Assembly (NCBI RefSeq): GCF_016862955.1
Contig: NZ_BONY01000048.1
Coordinates: 1-64,000 of the forward strand
Direction of reading: 5' to 3'
Length of the DNA: 64,000 bases
From: Rhizocola hellebori
GTDB taxonomy: Bacteria > Actinomycetota > Actinomycetes > Mycobacteriales > Micromonosporaceae
Made by a program: the position numbers and the translations under genes
Shown here: piece after piece, positions 8,423-16,858 of the stretch
Layout: every line of letters begins with the position of its first letter
Numbering within the stretch: position 1 is the stretch's first letter
The notes under the pieces: generated by a model
Told to the model about the DNA's origin: nothing
What the model saw: only the letters and a program-made list of their open reading frames with translations
Database searches by the model: none

Positions 8423-10018
8423 TTGGGGAGGCCAGGTTCACACTACGACGCGGAGTCGGCAGGTGAGGCAGGTTCGCCCTTCCCGGGTTATCCACAGGCT
8501 GTTGACCAGGGGCAAAGTGGTTTTCCACGGAGTTATCCACAGCCAGGGCCCGCTTTACCCCCCAGTTATCCACAGGCTGTGCACAAGTCCACACCGCCGC
8601 CTGTGGAAAAGCGCCGGAAGCTGCGCCCGATCGTGCTGTCCGCGGCTCTGGCCCTTTTGCTGCTGATCGGGGTCGGTGGCTGGCACTGGTGGCAGAACAG
8701 GGCGACGTTCACCACACCCGCTCCGGCATCGAGCAGCGAGCCGATCCCGGGTCCGGTGCTCAAGCCGTTGACGGGTGCCGCGGTGCCGACCGGCAGCACC
8801 CTCAAGGAGCAGCTTGAGCCGCTGGTCGTGGGCACGGTGCTGGGCAAGAACGTGAGCGTCTCCGTGGTGGACCTGCGCTCCGGCAAGGTGCTTTACGAGC
8901 GCGATCCCACCAACACCGTGATTCCAGCCTCGAATACCAAGCTGGTGACCGCGGCCGCCGTTCTCGCCACCCGAGGCGCCGCATATCGGATCACCACCAC
9001 GGCCGTCGCCGGTGCCAACCCCGGCGAGGTTGTTCTGGTCGGCGCGGGTGACGCGACCCTGGCCGTCGACGGGGAGGGCTTCTACGCCGGCGCGGCGCGG
9101 CTCGACCAGCTGGCGGAGCAGATAAAGAAGTCGCTCGGCACCACCAAACCCACCAAGGTGATCGTCGACGGCTCGCTCTACTCGGGGCCGGTGCTCGGCC
9201 CGGCCTGGGAGGCGAACGCGAACGAAGAGGGCTACACCTCCAAGATCACAGCCTTGATGATCGATGGGGCGCGCGAGGATCCGAAGGATCAGGAGACGCC
9301 TTTCGATCGCTACTCCGATCCGGAGCTGGCCGCCGGGCAAGCTCTTGCCAAGCTGCTGGGCGTGCCGAACAGTGCCGTGTCGCGCGGCACCGCGCCCGCG
9401 GCCTCCGGCACCGCCGCCCCCTCGGCTTCCGCGCCGATCGCTCCCGGCGCACAGCTGGGCGCGGTGAAGTCGGCGCCGATGTTGCGCCAGCTTGAGCAGA
9501 TGCTTGGCCACAGCGACAACACTCTCGCCGAAGCGCTGGCCCGCCAGGTGGCCTTGGCGAAGGGAAAACCCGCCTCCTTCGAGGGCGCCGCGGAAGCGGT
9601 CGAGCAGGTGCTGACCGAGCTTGGCCTGCCCGTCGGCCAGTTCGACCTCGCTGACGGCGCGGGCTATTCGACGCAGAACCAGCTCAGCCCCAATGTGCTG
9701 ACCGGCCTGATGACCAGGGCGGCCGACGGTAAGCACGCCGGGCTGGCCGACCTTTTCAACCTGCTGCCGGTGGCCGGTTGGTCGGGCTCGCTGGACTACC
9801 GCTTCGCCAAGCCCGAAGCAGCCAGCGGTCTGGGCGTGGTGCGGGCCAAGAGCGGCACGCTGCAGAAGGTCAACTCGATCTCCGGCGTCGTGCAGACCGC
9901 CGATGGAGGCCTGCTCGCCTTCGCGGTGCTTGCCGAAAACGTGCCGACCTGGCAATACCCGGCCCAGGACGCGCTCGACAGGATCGTCGCGAAGATCGCT
10001 AGCTGCGGCTGTAGCTGA
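8423..10018 (+). CDS. dacB: D-alanyl-D-alanine carboxypeptidase/endopeptidase (PBP4/DacB, peptidase S13)
   Basis: A penicillin-binding protein that trims or cleaves peptidoglycan peptides outside the membrane. The protein is 531 aa. A proline-rich cytosolic head (about residues 1-68) holds repeated YPQAV/YPQP motifs, then a membrane anchor (about 71-88) and the S13 domain. The active-site SxxK is in PASNTKLV, the SDN motif is GHSDNTLAE and the KTG-like motif is AKSGTLQ. The start is TTG 8423, with AGGGAGG five bases upstream. The 5' coding region contains the DnaA-box cluster described separately. Its 3' end overlaps convergent tilS by 20 bases. Confidence 0.93.
   Translation: MGRPGSHYDAESAGEAGSPFPGYPQAVDQGQSGFPRSYPQPGPALPPSYPQAVHKSTPPPVEKRRKLRPIVLSAALALLLLIGVGGWHWWQNRATFTTPAPASSSEPIPGPVLKPLTGAAVPTGSTLKEQLEPLVVGTVLGKNVSVSVVDLRSGKVLYERDPTNTVIPASNTKLVTAAAVLATRGAAYRITTTAVAGANPGEVVLVGAGDATLAVDGEGFYAGAARLDQLAEQIKKSLGTTKPTKVIVDGSLYSGPVLGPAWEANANEEGYTSKITALMIDGAREDPKDQETPFDRYSDPELAAGQALAKLLGVPNSAVSRGTAPAASGTAAPSASAPIAPGAQLGAVKSAPMLRQLEQMLGHSDNTLAEALARQVALAKGKPASFEGAAEAVEQVLTELGLPVGQFDLADGAGYSTQNQLSPNVLTGLMTRAADGKHAGLADLFNLLPVAGWSGSLDYRFAKPEAASGLGVVRAKSGTLQKVNSISGVVQTADGGLLAFAVLAENVPTWQYPAQDALDRIVAKIASCGCS
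8488..8610. promoter_or_regulatory. Cluster of DnaA boxes inside the 5' end of dacB
   Basis: Perfect TTATCCACA boxes lie on the plus strand at 8488-8496, 8533-8541 and 8566-8574. Variants are TTTTCCACG (8521-8529, plus), TTGTGCACA (8578-8586, minus) and TTTTCCACA (8602-8610, minus). The three perfect boxes are in the same reading frame and encode Tyr-Pro-Gln each time. DnaA consensus is TTATNCACA in E. coli and TTGTCCACA in streptomycetes. A role in binding or titrating DnaA is inference. Confidence 0.65.
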
Positions 10019-10985
10019 GGGTTCGTCCCGACCGGTGCACGCTGATCCCGCCCGGCAGCTGGGTCGCGCCCTGCCCGTGCCAGGCGGTGACGAGCGCGTC
10101 GATCGCGGCCACGTGCCGGTGCGAAAGCGCCGCCCGGGGCACGCCCAGCGAGGTCACCCAGTGATGCAGCACGCGTGTCCTGATCGGGTCGGCAAGCGCG
10201 GCAAGCGCATCGACCGACAGGCCCGCTTCTGCCGCACACCGTCCAAACGCGACGATGGCTTCTTCATCCAGGTACCGGGAGTCCGCCGCCACGAGCGAAG
10301 CTGTGCGAGCGAGATTGGGCACCACATCGGCCCCCAGCGCCGCGACAATCGCGGGCATGACCGACGCCCGGACCCGGGCGCGCGTATAGGAAGGATCGAC
10401 GTTGTGCGGGTCGTCCCAGACGGTCAAGGTCTGCGCCTCGCACGCGGCCCGGCAGGTGGCCCGCGAAATCCCCAGCAATGGCCGCACGAAAAGCACGCCA
10501 TGGCGCTCGAATCGGGCCGGCATCGCGGAGATCCCGCGCGGCCCGCTGCCGCGTGCCAATGCCAGCAGCACGGTCTCGGCCTGATCGTCCTCCGTATGTC
10601 CTAACAGGACACAGGTCGCGCCGAGTCGTTGCGCCGCATCGGCAAGCGCCAGATAGCGCGCCTCCCGCGCCGCCGCTTCCGGCCCGCCCGAAGTTCCCAC
10701 CTCCACGGTGACCACCTCGTTAGGCGTCGCCCCCGCCGAATCGGCCCACTTAACCACCGCCTGCGCCCGCTCGGCGGAACCATCCTGCAACCCGTGGTCC
10801 ACCGTGACCACTCCCACGCGCGGCGCAACAAACACCGCAGCCGCTGCGAGCGCCAAAGAATCCGCGCCCCCCGAACAAGCCACCACCACCAACCCAGCGG
10901 CGGGCGGTGGGGGCGGGGTGGCGGTGGGGAGGGCCGCGCGGACGGCGTTGCGGACCGCTGCTACCGCGGGGCTAAGCCGCGACAC
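9999..10985 (-). CDS. tilS: tRNA(Ile)-lysidine synthetase
   Basis: TilS converts C34 of tRNA-Ile(CAU) to lysidine so that it reads AUA codons. The N-terminal PP-loop ATPase motif is CSGGADSLALAAA (about residues 34-46). LGHTEDDQAETVLL and the substrate-contact region GISAMP follow. The 328 aa length matches the short actinobacterial form. The start overlaps the end of the DUF2342 gene by 14 bases, so the two are translationally coupled. hpt, often its partner, is about 7 kb away here. Confidence 0.94.
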   Translation of the reverse strand: MSRLSPAVAAVRNAVRAALPTATPPPPPAAGLVVVACSGGADSLALAAAAVFVAPRVGVVTVDHGLQDGSAERAQAVVKWADSAGATPNEVVTVEVGTSGGPEAAAREARYLALADAAQRLGATCVLLGHTEDDQAETVLLALARGSGPRGISAMPARFERHGVLFVRPLLGISRATCRAACEAQTLTVWDDPHNVDPSYTRARVRASVMPAIVAALGADVVPNLARTASLVAADSRYLDEEAIVAFGRCAAEAGLSVDALAALADPIRTRVLHHWVTSLGVPRAALSHRHVAAIDALVTAWHGQGATQLPGGISVHRSGRTLSYSRS

Positions 10986-11988
10986 GGTCCACCCAGGACT
11001 GCGGGGATGACAGCTCGTCGAGGCGGGGGAGGGTCTGCGGCGAGTCGAAGATGTGGTTGAAGCCGTCCATGCCGATGGTTTCGATCACCTTGGCCACGAA
11101 GGCTCTGCCCTGTGTGTACTGCTTGAGTTTCAGCTCGACCCCGAGCAACCGCCGCAGGTATTGCTCCAGCGGATTCGCCGCTGCCCGGCGGCGGTCGAAG
11201 GAGGCTCGGATTCGGCTGACGGAGGGGATGACCGAAGGGCCTACGCCGTCCATGACGACCTCTGCGTGTCCCTCCAACAGGGTCATGATGCAGGTGAGAC
11301 GGTCGAGCACGGCCTTCTGCTCCGGGGTCTGCATGGCGTCGAGCAGGCTCACGCCATCTTTGCCGCGCGCAGCGTCGAGCATCTTGCCGGCCTGCTGCCA
11401 GACCTGGCGCGACGGTTCGGTGGCGGCGACGAACTGATGGATCTCGGCGACGAAATGGTCCCTCAGCCATGGGACGGCCGTGAACTGCGTGCGGTGGGTG
11501 ACCTCGTGGATGCTCACCCAGAGCCGGAAGTCGCGCGGGTCGACGCCGAGTTTGCGCTCCACCGCGACCACGTTCGGCGCGACGAGCAGCAGTTTTCCGG
11601 GATTGTTGCCGAAGACCTCGTACTGCCCGAGGACCTTGCCCGATAGATAGGCCAGCAGGGTCCCGGCCTGGACCCCGGCCACCTTTGAGCTGACCGCGCC
11701 GGCCACGTTGCCGATCTTCGGATTGAGCTTGTCGGCCAGCGGCCCCAGGACTGTGCGCAGCCCGGCCACGTTTTCGGCGGCCCAGCTTTTGCGGTCGACC
11801 ACGGCCACGGGCGCGTCGGCGAGCTGTGGCACCAGCCGGGTGTAGGCCGCGACGTGCTCACTTGCCTCCTCAGCGCACCGGCGCAGGTCGGCGACGACCG
11901 CGGTGGCCTCGCTCAAGGTCACGGAAGGCCCGGTCGGCCCGAGCCGTGCGGCGGTAGAGGTGGCCAGGTCCCAGTCAACGAGTGGCAT
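10972..11988 (-). CDS. DUF2342 zinc-dependent metalloprotease family protein
   Basis: A 338 aa actinobacterial protein of the DUF2342 family (also annotated as 'coenzyme F420 biosynthesis associated'). The zincin-like signature is IHEVTHRTQF, with a downstream EGHAEVVMD that may supply a further ligand. No signal peptide is visible, so it is probably cytosolic. It is next to tilS in many actinobacteria, but its physiological substrate is unknown. A TAGTGT hexamer 6 bases before the ATG points to leaderless expression. Confidence 0.88.
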   Translation of the reverse strand: MPLVDWDLATSTAARLGPTGPSVTLSEATAVVADLRRCAEEASEHVAAYTRLVPQLADAPVAVVDRKSWAAENVAGLRTVLGPLADKLNPKIGNVAGAVSSKVAGVQAGTLLAYLSGKVLGQYEVFGNNPGKLLLVAPNVVAVERKLGVDPRDFRLWVSIHEVTHRTQFTAVPWLRDHFVAEIHQFVAATEPSRQVWQQAGKMLDAARGKDGVSLLDAMQTPEQKAVLDRLTCIMTLLEGHAEVVMDGVGPSVIPSVSRIRASFDRRRAAANPLEQYLRRLLGVELKLKQYTQGRAFVAKVIETIGMDGFNHIFDSPQTLPRLDELSSPQSWVDRVAA

Positions 11989-11994
11989 ATACCG

Positions 11995-12000
11995 ACACTA
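11995..12000 (-). promoter_or_regulatory. Leaderless -10 element of the DUF2342 gene
   Basis: TAGTGT on the minus strand ends 6 bases before the ATG at 11988, with no ribosome binding site between. Confidence 0.5.
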
Positions 12001-12088
12001 GCCCGGCGTCGGCCGGGGACCTCACCTGTTCGCCGCACACCTCGCGAACCGGTTTGCGACCGCCATCGCGGGACAAACGCCCAAGGTC

Positions 12089-12122
12089 GGGCCTAGAGAG
12101 AGCTCTCAGCTGGGCCTAGGCT
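12089..12122 (+). promoter_or_regulatory. ggt promoter/operator: direct GGGCCTAG repeats around a palindrome, with a leaderless -10
   Basis: GGGCCTAG occurs at 12089-12096 and again at 12112-12119, flanking the perfect palindrome GAGAGCTCTC (12098-12107). TAGGCT at 12117-12122 ends 6 bases before the ggt ATG, as in other leaderless starts of this window. The repeats would overlap the core promoter, so a regulator bound there could control ggt. That last point is inference. Confidence 0.45.
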
Positions 12123-12128
12123 TGACCG

Positions 12129-13643
12129 ATGCGTGCTCAATCGACCGGTCGATCACCGATCTACGGAGCTAACGGCGTCGTCGCGACGTCCCAGCCCCTC
12201 GCCGCCCAATCGGGTTTGGCGATTCTGCGTGAAGGTGGCAACGCTGTCGATGCCGCGATCGCCACGGCGGTGACCCTGACCGTGGTGCAGCCCGGGTCCA
12301 ATGACATCGGTGGGGACCTGTTCGCCCAGGTGTGGGATGGCACGTCGCTGTATGGACTGAACGGCTCTGGCCGTACCCCACAAAAGCTTGGTTTAAATGT
12401 CTGGCAAAACGCCACCGAGCGCACCTTCGGATGGCTGCCGGTGAGCGTGCCGGGAGCTCCGGCCGGTTGGCGTGATCTGCACGAGCGCTTCGGGCGGCTG
12501 CCCTTCGAGAGGTTGTTTGCCGACGCTATTCGTTATGCGGAGCATGGGTTTCCGGTGTCGCCGGTGATAGCCGCCGGCTGGGCGCGGGTGAACGTGCCGG
12601 ACCTGCCCGAGTGCCGTGAGTGGGCAACCGTCTACGGTCAGCGGCCCGGAGCGGGGGAGCTGTTTGTCAGCCATGAGAAGGCGCGCACGCTGCGTCTGAT
12701 CGCGGGCAGCCATGCGGGCGAGTTCTATCACGGCGAGATCGCTGACGCCCTCGACGCGTTCGCGCGGGAGACCGGTGGGCTGCTCACCGCACAGGACATG
12801 GCGGCGCACACCAGCGAATGGGTCGAGCCGATCAGCGCGAGCTATCGCGGCTACACCGTGCACGAGCTGCCGCCCAATGGGCAGGGAGTGGCTGCGCTGC
12901 AGGCCCTCGCGCTGCTCGACGGGCTGCCCGAGCATGGCCTGCACGAGCAGATCGAGGCGATGAAGCTCGCCTTCGCCGACACCTTTGCCTATGTCGGCGA
13001 TGCCCCCATGCCGGGGTTGCTCGAAGAGTCCTATGTGGACTCCCGACGCAAGCTGATCGGGCCAAAGGCGATCGAGCCGGTGCCCGGCGACCCGGTTCGG
13101 GGTGGGACGGTCTATCTGGCCGCGGCCGATGGCGAGGGGATGATGGTGAGCCTCATCCAGTCCAACTACATGGGCTTCGGATCCTTCGTGGTGCTGCCCG
13201 GCTACGGCTTCGGCCTGCAGAACCGGGGCGCCGACCTGTCGGACGACCCCGCTCATCCCAACGCGGCGGGGCCTGGGAAGCGGCCCTTCCACACCATCAT
13301 TCCGGGCTTCCTGAGCCGTGACGGCGTGCCGGTCGGGCCGTTCGGGGTGATGGGCGGGCACATGCAACCCCAGGGCCATCTTCAGGTGGTGCTGGCCACC
13401 GTCGACGGCGGTCTGGATCCCCAGGCGGCGCTGGCCCAGCCGAGGTGGCGCTGGGAACGCGGCCTGCATGTCTTCGCCGAGCCGGAGCTGGACACCGACG
13501 GCCTCGCCGAGCGCGGCCATCGGGTCGAGGTGACCCGCGAGCGCGGCGGGTTCGGGATGGGCCAAGCGATCTGGCGGCTCCCGTCGGGAGGCCTGGTGGC
13601 CGGTTCCGAGCCGCGGGCTGACGGTCAGGCCGCAGCCTGGTAA
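12129..13643 (+). CDS. ggt: Gamma-glutamyltransferase family protein
   Basis: An Ntn-hydrolase of the gamma-glutamyltranspeptidase family, which cleaves or transfers gamma-glutamyl groups (glutathione-like thiols, or acyl side chains in cephalosporin-acylase-like members). It is 504 aa. The N-terminal signature is ILREGGNAVDAAIATA. The self-processing Thr is probably T327 in RGGTVYLAAAD, giving large and small subunits of about 326 and 178 aa. There is no signal peptide, so the enzyme is probably cytosolic. The exact substrate is not clear from sequence. Confidence 0.88.
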   Translation: MRAQSTGRSPIYGANGVVATSQPLAAQSGLAILREGGNAVDAAIATAVTLTVVQPGSNDIGGDLFAQVWDGTSLYGLNGSGRTPQKLGLNVWQNATERTFGWLPVSVPGAPAGWRDLHERFGRLPFERLFADAIRYAEHGFPVSPVIAAGWARVNVPDLPECREWATVYGQRPGAGELFVSHEKARTLRLIAGSHAGEFYHGEIADALDAFARETGGLLTAQDMAAHTSEWVEPISASYRGYTVHELPPNGQGVAALQALALLDGLPEHGLHEQIEAMKLAFADTFAYVGDAPMPGLLEESYVDSRRKLIGPKAIEPVPGDPVRGGTVYLAAADGEGMMVSLIQSNYMGFGSFVVLPGYGFGLQNRGADLSDDPAHPNAAGPGKRPFHTIIPGFLSRDGVPVGPFGVMGGHMQPQGHLQVVLATVDGGLDPQAALAQPRWRWERGLHVFAEPELDTDGLAERGHRVEVTRERGGFGMGQAIWRLPSGGLVAGSEPRADGQAAAW

Positions 13644-13665
13644 TACGAGGCTCGTTGTCCGGTTT

Positions 13666-16600
13666 GTGAAGCTACCGGTGATCGTGGGCCTAGTGATCTT
13701 GGCCAGTCTGTCCCAGGTGACAGTGAATTCCGCGGCCCATGCGGCCGACCAGAAGATAGGACCGGTGGCCAGGGAGGAGGCGGGCCGGACAGCGAGCAGC
13801 CGAATTGCCCGCACAGATCGAGCGCTGCTCGGCCGCAACGACACCGAGCCGATTCCGGTCCTGGTCAAGCTCGACCACGATCCGGTGGCCAGCTACCGCG
13901 GCGGGATCTCGGGCTACGCCGCCACCAGCCCGGCGCTGACCGGGCGGCGGCTGACCGGCTCGGACGCCGACGAACTCGCCTATGCCAAATACCTGGAACA
14001 GCGGGAGACGCGCTTCACCGACCAGCTCACGCAACGGCTGCCACAGGTCAAAGTCCGGCAGCGGCTGCGGACCGTCTACGGCGGGATGGCGCTGACCGTC
14101 CCGGCCAACCGGGTCAAGGATCTGCTCACGCTCGACAGTGTGGTGGCCGTACAGAAAGACGAGCTGCGCCAGCCGTTGACCGACTCGTCGTCACAGTTCA
14201 TCGGCGCCGACCGCGTGCAGCAGGACCTGGGTGGAGCACGCCGTGCGGGCAAGGGTGTGCTCGTCGGCATCCTCGACACCGGGGCATGGCCCGAGCATCC
14301 CTCCTTCGCCGACCAAGGCGTGCTGGGTACCCCGCCCACGCTGAGCCGCAGGCGCCCATGCGACTTCGGGGAAGGGTTCACCTGTAACAACAAGCTCATC
14401 AGCGGGCAGGCGTTCCTCGACTCCTACCTGACCGTTCACGAGACCGAGACCTACACCACCGCCCGCGACAGCGACGGCCACGGCACCCACACCGCCTCCA
14501 CCACGGCGGGCAACGTGCTTGAGAGCGCCAAGGTCTTCGGGGTCGAGCGCGGCCCCATCCGGGGGGTGGCTCCCGGCGCTTGGCTGGCCGTGTACAAGGT
14601 CTGCGGCGCGGAGGGTTGCATGTCCTCGGACTCGGCGGCCGCGATCTCGCAGGCGATCTACGACGGGGTCGATGTCGTCAACTATTCGATTTCCGGTGGT
14701 ACGGATCCCTTCACCGACCCGGTCGAGATGGCGTTCCTGGACGCTTACGCCGCAGGCGTTTTCGTGGCCGCATCGGCCGGCAACTCCGGGCCCGGCGAGG
14801 GTACGGTCAACCACCTCTCGCCCTGGGTCACTACTGTCGCGGCGTCGACGCAGACCCGGGCGTTCGAGGCGACGCTGACCTTCAGCAACGGGCAGAAGCT
14901 CACCGGCGCCTCGATCACCGCCGGCGTGGGCCCGGCACCGGTGGTGCGCAACGGCAAATGTCTGGAGCCGGCCAAGGCCGGTGCCTTCCTGGGGAAGATC
15001 GTCGTGTGTGAGCGCGGCGGAAATGCCCGTGTGGACAAGGGCTGGAACGTCAAGCGGGGCGGCGCTGTCGGCATGATTCTGTTCAACCCGACGCTTCAGG
15101 ACGTGGAGACCGACAACCACTGGCTGCCCGCCGTGCATCTTCCGGACAACGCCATCGTGTCCATTCTGGACAGTGCGCCGGACCTGACGGCCACCATCAG
15201 CGCTGGCGTCAAAGCCAAGGGCCGGGGCGACGTGATCGCCGGGTTCTCCTCGCGTGGCCCGGGCGGGCTCGCGCTCAAGCCGGACGTCACCGCCCCGGGC
15301 GTACAGATCCTCGCCGGGCACACCCCAAAGCCGACCGAGACCGCCGGCGGCCCGCCCGGCGAGCTGTTCCAAGCCATCGCCGGCACATCGATGTCCTCAC
15401 CGCACGTGGCTGGCGCGGCCGCGCTGCTGGCCGCGAAGCGCCCCGAGTGGACCCCGGGTCAGCTCAAGTCCGCGCTGATGACGACCGCGCTCACCGACGT
15501 GGTCAAAGAGGACCTGACCACCCCGGCCGACCCCTTCGATTTCGGGGCGGGCCGGATCGCGGTCGACAAAGCAGCCCAGCCCGGGCTGACCATCGCCGAG
15601 ACCGCGGAACGGATGCTGCGCTACGCCGACGACGAGGTCAACGCGATCAACCTCAACCTGCCGTCGGTCAACGCACCCATCATGCCCGGCCGGCTTCGTA
15701 CCACCCGGGTCGTGCGCAACGACACCAACCAGCTGTTGACCTACCACCTGAAGTCGGCCGATGACGCGGTCACGGTCAGCCCTGCCGTCGTCACGGTCGC
15801 GGCGGGCAAGACCGCGTCGATTCAGATCACCATTTCCAGTCTCGCGAACGATGCCAAGTGGCGCTTCGGTTCGGTGACCCTCACCCCGGTGCTGGGCGGC
15901 TATCCGACCCTGCACCTTCCGGTCGCCTACCGGCCGAGCCAAGGGCTGGTGACGCTGACAAGCAAATGCACCGCGGAGCGAGTGGAGATCGGCGATTCCA
16001 CGGAGTGCCGGGTGAAGGTGGCCAACACCGGATATGAGGACGCGTCGGTTTCAGTCTCCACCGAGACCGGACCCGAGCTGCGGCTCGCCTCTGGCGCCAT
16101 CCGCAAAGCCGATCTCGCCGGCGTGGTCCCGGGGATTCCCGCACTGTCCAAGGTGGAGGATCGCCGGTTCAAGCGGCTTGCCGTCGACGCCGACCCGATC
16201 GGCGATGAAGAGATCCTCACTTACGACGTGCCGTCGTTCACCTACGCCGGGCAGAGTTACCAGCGCATCGGGGTGGTTTCCAATGGGTACCTGGTGATCG
16301 GCACCGCGACGAGTCAGGACATCCGTTTCGAGCCGCCGACCGAGGTGACCAAGGATCGGCCGAACAACGTTCTCGCGCCCTACTGGGCCGACCTGGACGG
16401 GACCGGGGCCGATGGCATCCGGGTGGCCACGGTGCAGTCCGAAGGCAAGACGTGGATCGTGGTCGAGTGGCAGGTCAACCTCTACGGGACCGACCAAACT
16501 CAGGTCTTTCAGGCCTGGCTGGCGACCGGGGCACAGGAGAGCGTCCGCTTCGCCTACGACGCGGACGCTTTGCCGAACGGGGCCAAGACCTTCGCGGTCG

Positions 16601-16827
16601 GGGCTGAAAACGCTTTGGGCAAGGGCGAACTGGTCAGCGTCGCGCCCTCGAACGATGTCGCGGTGGCCAGCTCCGGTGGGCGGCCGGGCGGAATGCTCGA
16701 CTTTTCGGTGACGGTCACCGGTGTGCTGCCGGCGGCTCACGCCGCGGTCACCACTTCCATGCGGAGCGACGGGGTTCCTGGTACCACGCTGAAACAGGTG
16801 AAATTTGGGGTAGACGCGCCGCGTTGA
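13666..16827 (+). CDS. Large secreted subtilisin-like serine protease with PA domain and C-terminal beta domains
   Basis: A 1053 aa exported S8 protease starting at GTG 13666. A signal peptide ends near AAHA (residue 26). A propeptide/I9-like region (about 60-165) follows, then the catalytic domain with D204 (GILDTGAW), H272 (SDGHGTHT), oxyanion N373 and S575 (GTSMSSPHVAGA). A PA-type insertion lies between the Asn and the Ser (about 395-525). After residue ~640 come Fn3-like and further beta-rich modules with no anchor. It resembles plant and streptomycete subtilases that degrade extracellular protein. It follows ggt by 22 bases and may share its transcript. It is not an ESX mycosin: no membrane anchor and much larger. 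Confidence 0.9.
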   Translation: MKLPVIVGLVILASLSQVTVNSAAHAADQKIGPVAREEAGRTASSRIARTDRALLGRNDTEPIPVLVKLDHDPVASYRGGISGYAATSPALTGRRLTGSDADELAYAKYLEQRETRFTDQLTQRLPQVKVRQRLRTVYGGMALTVPANRVKDLLTLDSVVAVQKDELRQPLTDSSSQFIGADRVQQDLGGARRAGKGVLVGILDTGAWPEHPSFADQGVLGTPPTLSRRRPCDFGEGFTCNNKLISGQAFLDSYLTVHETETYTTARDSDGHGTHTASTTAGNVLESAKVFGVERGPIRGVAPGAWLAVYKVCGAEGCMSSDSAAAISQAIYDGVDVVNYSISGGTDPFTDPVEMAFLDAYAAGVFVAASAGNSGPGEGTVNHLSPWVTTVAASTQTRAFEATLTFSNGQKLTGASITAGVGPAPVVRNGKCLEPAKAGAFLGKIVVCERGGNARVDKGWNVKRGGAVGMILFNPTLQDVETDNHWLPAVHLPDNAIVSILDSAPDLTATISAGVKAKGRGDVIAGFSSRGPGGLALKPDVTAPGVQILAGHTPKPTETAGGPPGELFQAIAGTSMSSPHVAGAAALLAAKRPEWTPGQLKSALMTTALTDVVKEDLTTPADPFDFGAGRIAVDKAAQPGLTIAETAERMLRYADDEVNAINLNLPSVNAPIMPGRLRTTRVVRNDTNQLLTYHLKSADDAVTVSPAVVTVAAGKTASIQITISSLANDAKWRFGSVTLTPVLGGYPTLHLPVAYRPSQGLVTLTSKCTAERVEIGDSTECRVKVANTGYEDASVSVSTETGPELRLASGAIRKADLAGVVPGIPALSKVEDRRFKRLAVDADPIGDEEILTYDVPSFTYAGQSYQRIGVVSNGYLVIGTATSQDIRFEPPTEVTKDRPNNVLAPYWADLDGTGADGIRVATVQSEGKTWIVVEWQVNLYGTDQTQVFQAWLATGAQESVRFAYDADALPNGAKTFAVGAENALGKGELVSVAPSNDVAVASSGGRPGGMLDFSVTVTGVLPAAHAAVTTSMRSDGVPGTTLKQVKFGVDAPR

Positions 16828-16833
16828 AATTTG

Positions 16834-16853
16834 GCGCGTGCGAAGCAACGCGC
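16834..16853. terminator. Hairpin between convergent genes, sequence shared with 44165-44183
   Basis: GCGCGT and ACGCGC form a 6-bp stem around an 8-base loop (GCGAAGCA) between the convergent subtilase and GlxA-like genes. Almost the same sequence, one base shorter, occurs after the gene ending at 44164. No T-tract follows. A terminator role fits the convergent position. Confidence 0.4.
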
Positions 16854-16858
16854 ATTTG

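Noticed and set aside
12393-13868. Minus-strand frame of 491 codons opposite ggt
   Set aside because: ggt on the plus strand has a clear catalytic Thr and full family length; the antisense frame has nothing recognisable.
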